Assembly (NCBI GenBank): GCA_003483675.1 | Contig: DMYK01000047.1 | Span: 1,817-6,930, forward strand | Source of the DNA: Microcoleaceae cyanobacterium UBA11344 | GTDB lineage: Bacteria > Cyanobacteriota > Cyanobacteriia > Cyanobacteriales > Microcoleaceae | Length of the DNA: 5,114 nt | Direction of reading: 5' to 3' | Shown here: positions 1 to 5,114 of the stretch, piece by piece | How the letters are laid out: the number at the start of each line of letters is the position of its first letter | Position numbering within the stretch: position 1 is the first letter of the stretch | Notes under the pieces: model-generated | Database searches by the model: none | Told to the model about the DNA's origin: nothing | Seen by the model: only the letters and a program-made list of their open reading frames with translations | Program-made: the position numbers and the translations under genes

Positions 1-2061
1 CATACTTGTTAATTGGTCTTCCCAGCGCCAGCGCATTTCTCGCTCAGCGGCAGTTGCTTTAATCGTCGCCACCCCAGTAATCATTTCTACTAAAGATGAG
101 TTTTGCTTAGCACCTGCATTAAAAATCTCCCGTGACACTTGTCGCAGAAACGGAGTTGAAACTAAAGTCAAAATCACGATCGGCGGAATTAAAGCCAGAA
201 CCAACAAAGCCAGACTCCCGTTGTAGTAAATCATCAGTCCGATGTAAACTACCGCCGTCAAAGCATCTAACCAAGTAGTAATCGCTTGGCGAGTCAGAAA
301 CGCCTGAATTTTTCGATTTTCCTGAACGCGCGTTAAGATGTCGCCCACCTGACGCGATTCAAAGAATTTGATCGGCAAACTGAGAGTGTGACTGATAAAG
401 CCACTAATTAAAGTCAGGTCAATGCGGTTAGAAAGGTAATCGAGCAAGTATTGTCTGCTTGCACCCAACAGCGTTCGCCAAATACTAAATAGCAGCAGTC
501 CGACTGAAAAGACGTGCAGCGTTACTACGCTTTTGCTAACAACTACTTGGTCGAGAATTACTTGGGTAAATAGGGGAGTAACTAGCCCAAATATTTGGAG
601 AAACAAGGAGATGACGATAATTTGGGCGATCGTACTACGGTAGGGCCAGACTATGCCGAGAAAATTTTTGGTTTTGATCCCTTTCTGTTCGGCAATGTCA
701 TTGCGGTATAACTGCGGTGTCGGCTCTAAAATTAGGGCGTAGCCCGTCCAATTATCCGTAAAGTTTTTAATGCTCATCCACCGCTTGCCCATCGCCGGAT
801 CTGCAACTAAAACTTGTTGATTTTTAAAGCGGTAAATAACAACGTAGTGATTGCCTTGCCAGTGAGCAATCCAGGGATTTTGATTGCGGAGTGGAGTTAA
901 AGAAGCTCGCACGGGACGGGCTTGAAATCCCATTTTTTCGGCGGCTTTTGCCAGAGTTTTGAGGGCGGCACCGCTGCGACCAATTTCTGCTAGTTCGCGC
1001 AAGTAATTGAGGCTGAATTTTTTACCCCAATATTCGCTAATCATTGCTAAGCAGGTGGCTCCGCAATCTGCTGAACTTTGCTGTTGAATGAATGGGGTTC
1101 CACTGCCAAACCACCGGCGCTTTTTGGGCTTGGGAAATGTGATGATTCCCGCAGTGGCTTGAGGTTTTTCGACTTTCGGTACTCCGGGTAAATCAGTTTT
1201 GTCCGCAGGCTTTACTAAGGTTAATATCGGAGATTTGCGGATGATTTTAGGTCGGTCATTACTGTCAGCAGTTGCCGATGCTATTTCCCACTGTTTGGCA
1301 CTAAGCTGGTAAATTATCAATTCTGTTTCAGCTTTCCAGTCTGCGGGCACAGGGTCGGGATGTCCCCAGCTACTGCCTACAATTGGCGGTTTTTTACCTT
1401 GAACTTGACCGCTATGGAGCCAAAAATGATTGGTCGATTTTTGAGACTGAGCGAGGGAAACTCCGGCGGGAATTCGGGTTTCTTCTATGTAAGGAAGTAA
1501 GTAAGGCCAGAGGATTTGTTGTTGCTGGGGATCGAGGGATCGCAATTCTGTTTGCGTCTTAAAAAAGAGCAACCGTTGCCGCTGTTGGTATTGTTGCTGC
1601 AACTGCTGCCGCAGTTGGGGAAATTCCTCTAAAATTGGTTTAAATTTGGTCGCATCAATTCTCACAATTTGGCAAGTACCGGCTGCAATTGCCCTGTAAG
1701 GCAATCCGCTTTCAATAAATAGGTTGTCTTGCCCAAATATTTCGCCTATTTCCAGTACAGCCGCCGAAACCTCCTGTTCTTGAGAGGCTTCTACTGCTAG
1801 CAGCCGGACTTTTCCCTGACTCAGCAAATAACAATTGCTATCAATTTCTGATTTTTCAAATCCCTGGATTCCCGACTCCTGTTTTTGATATTTGGCGATT
1901 TCATCTCCTAGTTGAAAATCGTAAATTTCACAGGCTGCATTTAGTTTGGCAACTGTCGGTGCAGTACCTATCTCCTCCAATAGTTTTTGAATGGCTGGGA
2001 GATTTTGCAAAGATTCTTGGGATTGGGAAAAGTAATTCTTAACCCCTAAGTTTTTTTTCAT
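1..2061 (-). CDS. Peptidase-containing ABC exporter (C39 peptidase, CNB-like N-terminus), 3' end missing
   Basis: This minus-strand frame is open for 687 codons from ATG at 2061 to the window edge, so the C-terminus is missing. Residues about 40-150 resemble a cyclic-nucleotide-binding fold (LSQGKVRLL, then GEIFGQDNLF and YRAIAA). Residues 165-260 look like a second, truncated copy (IPAGVSL, FWLHSGQV). A basic Lys/Pro linker leads to a C39 peptidase at about 320-450 with Gln327, Cys333 (ADCGATC), His405 (NHYVV) and Asp421 (ADPAMG). This is the complete catalytic set, unlike the Cys-less domain of HlyB. Membrane helices lie near 475-500, 512-535, 591-613 and 615-639, with the exporter loop motif VGDILTRVQ at 572-580. 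The last two helices and the ATPase are off-window. By family, such proteins cleave leaders after double glycine and export the peptide across the inner membrane with HlyD- and TolC-type partners. The start is supported by an in-frame TAA at 2080-2082 and a purine-rich GGGGA at 2070-2066. The substrate is unknown. Confidence 0.93.
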   Translation of the reverse strand, partial: MKKNLGVKNYFSQSQESLQNLPAIQKLLEEIGTAPTVAKLNAACEIYDFQLGDEIAKYQKQESGIQGFEKSEIDSNCYLLSQGKVRLLAVEASQEQEVSAAVLEIGEIFGQDNLFIESGLPYRAIAAGTCQIVRIDATKFKPILEEFPQLRQQLQQQYQQRQRLLFFKTQTELRSLDPQQQQILWPYLLPYIEETRIPAGVSLAQSQKSTNHFWLHSGQVQGKKPPIVGSSWGHPDPVPADWKAETELIIYQLSAKQWEIASATADSNDRPKIIRKSPILTLVKPADKTDLPGVPKVEKPQATAGIITFPKPKKRRWFGSGTPFIQQQSSADCGATCLAMISEYWGKKFSLNYLRELAEIGRSGAALKTLAKAAEKMGFQARPVRASLTPLRNQNPWIAHWQGNHYVVIYRFKNQQVLVADPAMGKRWMSIKNFTDNWTGYALILEPTPQLYRNDIAEQKGIKTKNFLGIVWPYRSTIAQIIVISLFLQIFGLVTPLFTQVILDQVVVSKSVVTLHVFSVGLLLFSIWRTLLGASRQYLLDYLSNRIDLTLISGFISHTLSLPIKFFESRQVGDILTRVQENRKIQAFLTRQAITTWLDALTAVVYIGLMIYYNGSLALLVLALIPPIVILTLVSTPFLRQVSREIFNAGAKQNSSLVEMITGVATIKATAAEREMRWRWEDQLTSM

Positions 2062-2110
2062 AACTTCCCCATCAAATTTTTATTTTAATTTTTGTGATCT
2101 ACAACTAACC

Positions 2111-2148
2111 AGGTTATGAGCAACTTGTATTTTGTGTAGTTGCAACCT
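2111..2148. repeat. Bulged inverted repeat upstream of the exporter
   Basis: AGGTT (2111-2115) pairs with AACCT (2144-2148), and GCAACT (2120-2125) pairs with AGTTGC (2138-2143). This gives an 11-bp stem with a 4-base bulge on one side and a 12-base loop. It lies 50-87 bases upstream of the exporter start codon, where an operator or a 5' leader structure would be expected. The pairing is seen directly; any function is inference. A stem this imperfect could arise by chance. Confidence 0.4.
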
Positions 2149-2326
2149 AGCTGGCTTAAAAACTGCTGGTTTATCTGTCAGACGAAAACCCCTGAGTTAT
2201 GGCATCCCTTCAACACCTTTAGGATGTAGAAAATTGCGTTTTTTCAGGATTTTGTGGATTACGTAAGTGTTGTTTGCGCTGGTTCCCAGTTTAACTTACA
2301 GCATCGTGAAATTGGCTACAGTAAAT

Positions 2327-2399
2327 GGCTATCTTTACTCAATCTTTATAATCAGACCCTAGGATCGCGGAGAATTATAAAGATTCTGTAAAGGTACCT
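2327..2399. repeat. Long imperfect inverted repeat, TATAAT in both arms
   Basis: A perfect 12-bp inverted repeat, AATCTTTATAAT at 2341-2352 and its complement at 2374-2385, surrounds a 21-base spacer. After a 2-base mismatch on each side, the symmetry continues with CTTTAC (2333-2338) against GTAAAG (2388-2393) and then weakly to 2327 and 2399. Each arm contains a consensus -10 hexamer: 2347-2352 reading right and 2379-2374 reading left. The two would therefore face each other. No good -35 hexamer at 16-18 bases was found for either. It could be a regulator-binding site, face-to-face promoters, or the remnant of a small inverted-repeat element; no target-site duplication was seen. Confidence 0.65.
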
Positions 2400-2520
2400 C
2401 GGCAATTCTGCTTTACCTGCGTAAATCTACGTACAAGTTAAATTTTAGATAAACAAAATATATGAATTCCAGAGCTTGCTAAAAGTAAAGAAATATTGCT
2501 GTTAATTAGTAGCAGCGATT

Positions 2521-2534
2521 AAAGCAATTGCTTT
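2521..2534. repeat. 14-bp perfect palindrome
   Basis: AAAGCAATTGCTTT is perfectly self-complementary with no spacer. It is the kind of site bound by a dimeric regulator, though no known regulator site was recognised. It sits near the middle of the divergent gap, about 360 bases from recQ and 460 bases from the exporter. The symmetry is directly seen; the role is unknown. Confidence 0.45.
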
Positions 2535-2643
2535 CGGTCAATCTCAAATCCATTGACTCCGATGAGGGGGAAAATTCGATCGTGCCAAGTGCTAAGTGGC
2601 GAACTTCGCTGCTGCGCTCATATTTTTCAGTCTGGCAATTTCC

Positions 2644-2666
2644 GCGCCATCTTCCTAGGATGGTGC
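2644..2666. repeat. 8-bp hairpin
   Basis: GCGCCATC (2644-2651) pairs with GATGGTGC (2659-2666) through one G-T position, around a 7-base loop. No T-tract follows on either strand, so it is not an intrinsic terminator. It lies 228 bases upstream of the recQ start. It may be a leader structure or chance. Confidence 0.35.
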
Positions 2667-2736
2667 ACATTAGTAACCGTTTGTCCAGTTTTTGTAACTT
2701 TTATTCATAATTCGTTGCATTCTGTTGGAACTTTGG

Positions 2737-2765
2737 GAAATTATCGGTGCAAAACCGATAATTTC
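2737..2765. repeat. Perfect 12-bp hairpin with an alternative downstream partner
   Basis: GAAATTATCGGT (2737-2748) and ACCGATAATTTC (2754-2765) form a perfect 12-bp stem with a 5-base GCAAA loop. No T-tract follows on either strand, which argues against an intrinsic terminator. The 3' arm can also pair elsewhere: AAACCGATA (2752-2760) complements TATCGGTTT (2797-2805). TTCAGCA (2763-2769) complements TGCTGAA (2809-2815), and GGTGC (2746-2750) complements GCACC (2767-2771). It could be a switchable RNA leader of recQ, or a protein-binding array built on TATCGGT. Which of these, if either, is not decided by the sequence. Confidence 0.6.
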
Positions 2766-2834
2766 AGCACCAAATCCGCCCAAACGCGATTAAAAGTATC
2801 GGTTTCTCTGCTGAACGATTTTTGATTTTCGATC

Positions 2835-2842
2835 GCGATCGC
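2835..2842. repeat. HIP1 octamer
   Basis: GCGATCGC, the highly iterated palindrome of cyanobacterial genomes, here lies inside the longer palindrome CGATCGCGATCG (2830-2841), 53 bases before the recQ start codon. It is evidence for cyanobacterial origin; no specific local role is claimed. Confidence 0.85.
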
Positions 2843-2863
2843 TGTATTTGTGTTCAATTAGCA

Positions 2864-2869
2864 TAGAAT
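2864..2869 (+). promoter_or_regulatory. Possible -10 hexamer for recQ
   Basis: TAGAAT matches the TATAAT consensus at five of six positions and lies 25 bases before the recQ ATG. No good -35 hexamer is found 16-18 bases upstream (sequence around 2841-2847). The call is weak, and a start farther upstream that includes the 2737-2815 structures is equally possible. Confidence 0.3.
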
Positions 2870-2883
2870 AGAAGTCAACACAC

Positions 2884-2888
2884 AAGGA
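2884..2888 (+). promoter_or_regulatory. Ribosome binding site of recQ
   Basis: AAGGA lies six bases before the ATG at 2895, the expected Shine-Dalgarno spacing. It fixes the recQ start at this codon. Confidence 0.75.
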
Positions 2889-2894
2889 CTGCAA

Positions 2895-5087
2895 ATGTCA
2901 GGGTCGAATCCGCCAACATCTCCTGTATCCCTCTCCCTCGAACACTATCTCAAACATTTTTTTGGCTACGACTCTTTTCGTCCGGGACAGAGAGAAATTG
3001 TGGAAGCTGCTCTCGAACAACGGGATCAGATGATTGTGATGCCGACTGGCGGCGGCAAGTCTTTGTGTTTTCAATTGCCGGCGTTGTTGAAACCGGGTTT
3101 GAGTGTGGTTGTTTCGCCGCTGATTGCTTTGATGCAAGACCAGGTGGAAGCTCTGCGAGATAATGGGATTGGGGCGACTTTTCTCAACAGCACTTTGAAC
3201 AGTCAGGAAGTTCGATCGCGCGAAACTGCTATTCTCGAAGGCAAGATTAAATTACTCTACGTTGCTCCCGAACGCTTGCTGGGCGAGAGATTTTTGCCGT
3301 TTCTAGATATAGTAGCAGCTAAGTTGGGAATTTCGGCTTTTGCGATCGACGAAGCACACTGCGTTTCCGAATGGGGACACGATTTTCGTCCAGAATACCG
3401 ACAAATGAAACTTGTGCGCGATCGCTACCCAAACATTCCGATTATGGCACTAACTGCCACCGCTACCGAGCGCGTCCGCCAAGATATTATCCAGCAGCTA
3501 ACTCTGCGAAATCCATACATCCACGTCGCCAGCTTCAACCGCCCCAATTTATACTACGAAGTCCGCCCCAAAACCAAGCACAGTTTTGCCGAAGTTTTAC
3601 AGATAATTCAAAAAAAAGGCGGTTCGGGAATTATCTACTGTCTCAGCCGCAAGAAAGTCGAAGAAGTTGCTTACAAATTGCAGCAAAGCGGCATCGAAGC
3701 TTTACCTTATCATGCCGGGATGAAAGATGTCGATCGCACAACCAATCAAAGACGCTTCATTCGCGACGACGTGCAAGTAATGGTTGCCACAATTGCCTTT
3801 GGGATGGGCATTAACAAACCAGATGTGCGGTTTGTAATTCACTACGATTTGCCCAAGAATTTAGAAGGATACTATCAAGAATCAGGTCGAGCCGGCCGAG
3901 ATAACGAATCCGCCCATTGCAGCTTATTTTTCGGATACGGCGATGTTAAAACCATCGAATATATCATCGAACAAAAACCAGATCCGCAAGAACAGCGAAT
4001 TGCTAAACAACAATTGCACCGGGTAATTAATTATGCTCAATCAAGCGAGTGTCGCCGCACAATTCAGTTAAGTTATTTTGGCGATTCATTCCCCGGAAAT
4101 TGCGGAAATTGCGACAACTGCTGCAATCAAAAACCAGTGGAAGATCGGACAATTGAAGCAATGAAATTTCTTTCTTGCGTCGCAAGGTGCAGAGAGAAAT
4201 TTGGCATGAATCACATTATAGACGTGCTGCGCGGTTCTAAAAATCAGAAAGTTTTGCAATACCAACATGACCAACTTTCTACCTATGGAATTGGCAAAGA
4301 TCGCAGTGCTGATGAGTGGAAAATATTAGTGCGATCGCTTTTACATCAAGGATTATTGAACGAAACAAGCGACGGCTTTCCAATTTTGAAACTTAACGAT
4401 AAAAGTTGGGAAATAATGAAGCGGCAGCGCACAGTTGAAATAGCCGTTGAACCGCAACGGGAAGTGAAAGCAATAACTCGTTCTTTAGCCGTAGAAGTTG
4501 AAAATTTATTTGCAATACTGCGGAGGCTGCGTAAACAAATTGCTGATGAACAATTTGTGCCACCCTATGTAATCTTTGCTGATAAAAGCTTGCGAGACAT
4601 GGCAGAAAAACGCCCGCAAAACCTCAGAGATTTTGAGGATGTTTACGGCGTTGGTAGCAACAAGCGAGATAAATATGGTCAGGTTTTTTTAGAGGCAATT
4701 CGCAATTTTTCTCAACAACAAGGACTACCCACGAGTTCTGGTTCTGCATCTTTTCCTGTTCCTAATCTTGCTAACGTTCCGTCTTATTCGCAGATGCAAA
4801 CATGGGAACTGCACCGACAAGGTTTGACTGTTCAAGCAGTAGCGAATGCGCGGGGGATGAGTCCCACTACTATTACTGGGCACTTAGTAGAATTGATGGA
4901 GATGGGGCGGGAAGTCGATCTAAATTTGTTGGTGGAATCGGAACGCCAGCAGGCGATTGTGTACGCAATTGAGATTATTGGGGATGAGAAATTGAGAGCG
5001 ATTTATGATTTTTTGCAAGAGATTTATACGTTTGAGGAGATTAAGTTGGTGCGTGCTTGGTGGCGGCAAAATTATGTGCAGTTTTGA
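2895..5087 (+). CDS. recQ: ATP-dependent DNA helicase RecQ
   Basis: This is a complete 730-residue RecQ, a superfamily 2 helicase that unwinds DNA 3' to 5' in recombination and fork repair. The helicase core is intact: motif 0 (FGYDSFRPGQ, 23-32), Walker A (PTGGGKS, 50-56), DEAH (152-155), the aromatic-rich loop after it (SEWGHDFRPEY, 158-168), TATAT (187-191), motif V (ATIAFGMGINKPD, 298-310) and motif VI (QESGRAGRD, 328-336). The RQC zinc site is Cys387, Cys403, Cys406 and Cys409, with an extra adjacent Cys410, followed by a winged helix to about 515. An HRDC domain spans about 531-605. Residues about 630-725 form a helix-turn-helix extension (LTVQAVANARGMSPTTITGHL region) resembling the HTH_40 family, absent from the 609-residue E. 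coli protein but known in other RecQ homologs. The ATG at 2895 is supported by AAGGA six bases upstream. No terminator is visible in the 27 bases after the TGA. Confidence 0.98.
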   Translation: MSGSNPPTSPVSLSLEHYLKHFFGYDSFRPGQREIVEAALEQRDQMIVMPTGGGKSLCFQLPALLKPGLSVVVSPLIALMQDQVEALRDNGIGATFLNSTLNSQEVRSRETAILEGKIKLLYVAPERLLGERFLPFLDIVAAKLGISAFAIDEAHCVSEWGHDFRPEYRQMKLVRDRYPNIPIMALTATATERVRQDIIQQLTLRNPYIHVASFNRPNLYYEVRPKTKHSFAEVLQIIQKKGGSGIIYCLSRKKVEEVAYKLQQSGIEALPYHAGMKDVDRTTNQRRFIRDDVQVMVATIAFGMGINKPDVRFVIHYDLPKNLEGYYQESGRAGRDNESAHCSLFFGYGDVKTIEYIIEQKPDPQEQRIAKQQLHRVINYAQSSECRRTIQLSYFGDSFPGNCGNCDNCCNQKPVEDRTIEAMKFLSCVARCREKFGMNHIIDVLRGSKNQKVLQYQHDQLSTYGIGKDRSADEWKILVRSLLHQGLLNETSDGFPILKLNDKSWEIMKRQRTVEIAVEPQREVKAITRSLAVEVENLFAILRRLRKQIADEQFVPPYVIFADKSLRDMAEKRPQNLRDFEDVYGVGSNKRDKYGQVFLEAIRNFSQQQGLPTSSGSASFPVPNLANVPSYSQMQTWELHRQGLTVQAVANARGMSPTTITGHLVELMEMGREVDLNLLVESERQQAIVYAIEIIGDEKLRAIYDFLQEIYTFEEIKLVRAWWRQNYVQF
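3418..3425. repeat. HIP1 octamer within recQ
   Basis: GCGATCGC lies within the recQ coding sequence at the codons for Arg175-Tyr178. It supports cyanobacterial origin. Confidence 0.85.
4331..4338. repeat. HIP1 octamer within recQ
   Basis: This is the third GCGATCGC in the window, in the winged-helix part of recQ at the codons for Val479-Leu482. It supports cyanobacterial origin. Confidence 0.85.
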
Positions 5088-5114
5088 GTGACAAGTTTGT
5101 AGTAAGGACGACAG

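Larger units (their letters stand above)
2062..2894. other. Divergent intergenic region, no convincing gene
   Basis: This 833-bp gap separates the start codons of the exporter (leftward) and recQ (rightward), so it must hold the 5' control regions of at least one and probably both genes. The longest open frame is 90 codons at 2553-2825 on the plus strand. It starts with TTG, lacks a ribosome-binding site and is overlapped by another short frame, so I do not call it. No short frame encoding a double-glycine leader peptide was found upstream of the exporter. The region instead carries a series of inverted repeats and a repeated GTAAA/TTTAC motif, each listed separately. No intrinsic terminator with a T-tract is visible, as expected between divergent genes. 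Confidence 0.8.

Noticed and set aside
2082..2087. TAAAAT on the minus strand as a -10 for the exporter
   Set aside because: It lies in a low-complexity A/T stretch, has no -35 partner, and would leave an untranslated leader of only about 14 bases.
2306..2319. GTG-N8-TAC, one base away from the NtcA consensus GTA-N8-TAC
   Set aside because: The mismatch is in a core position, and the nearest -10 (2347-2352) is 27 bases away rather than the usual spacing of about 22. It is too weak to call nitrogen control.
2391..2440. LexA box (SOS control of recQ), suggested by GGTACC and CGTACAAGT
   Set aside because: Neither sequence matches the spaced GTAC/GTWC pattern of the cyanobacterial LexA site, and both lie more than 450 bases from recQ.
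2528..2710. 60-codon open frame overlapping the previous one
   Set aside because: It has a non-ATG start, no ribosome-binding site, no recognisable domain, and the same DNA is open in another frame.
2737..2765. Intrinsic terminator
   Set aside because: The stem is strong, but no T-tract follows on either strand and neither neighbouring gene ends here.
2553..2825. 90-codon open frame in the gap, with a hydrophobic stretch (AIFLGWCTLVTVCPVFVTFI) that could be a membrane segment
   Set aside because: It has a TTG start and no Shine-Dalgarno before it or before the internal ATG. It overlaps another short frame and is laid over the hairpins that better explain the sequence. It resembles no family I recognise.
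3371..3814. 147-codon frame inside recQ on the same strand
   Set aside because: It lies wholly within the strongly supported recQ helicase core. Its composition is typical of an out-of-frame reading and there is no ribosome-binding site.
4086..4274. Antisense frame within recQ, as also at 2898-3137
   Set aside because: These are shadows of the recQ coding sequence with no independent signals.

Overview
The window looks like chromosomal DNA from a cyanobacterium, most likely a filamentous one. The octamer GCGATCGC (HIP1), a hallmark of many cyanobacterial genomes, occurs three times. The incomplete gene on the left has an architecture (cyclic-nucleotide-binding-like N-terminus, C39 peptidase, ABC exporter) that is common in cyanobacteria. 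Species cannot be fixed from the sequence alone.

Layout: two protein genes point away from each other. On the minus strand, from 2061 to the left edge, are the first 687 codons of a peptidase-containing ABC exporter (PCAT/HlyB class). The N-terminus carries one degenerate cyclic-nucleotide-binding fold and what looks like a second, truncated one. A C39 peptidase domain with all catalytic residues follows, then about four of the six transmembrane helices. The ATPase domain lies outside the window. On the plus strand, 2895-5087 is a complete RecQ DNA helicase of 730 residues with helicase core, zinc site, winged helix, HRDC domain and a C-terminal helix-turn-helix extension.

The 833-bp gap between them (2062-2894) has no convincing gene, but it is rich in dyad symmetry. 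It holds a bulged stem just upstream of the exporter, a long imperfect inverted repeat whose arms each contain TATAAT, a cluster of GTAAA/TTTAC motifs, a 14-bp perfect palindrome, and two hairpins on the recQ side. One of these hairpins is a perfect 12-bp stem whose 3' arm can pair alternatively with a downstream copy of its 5' arm. As the shared upstream region of two divergent genes, it presumably holds both sets of control signals.

The two genes have no obvious functional link: one matures and exports peptides at the inner membrane, the other unwinds DNA during recombination and repair. The most interesting parts are the intergenic structures and the unusual sensor-like N-terminus of the exporter. 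No mobile element, CRISPR array, tRNA or rRNA was seen.
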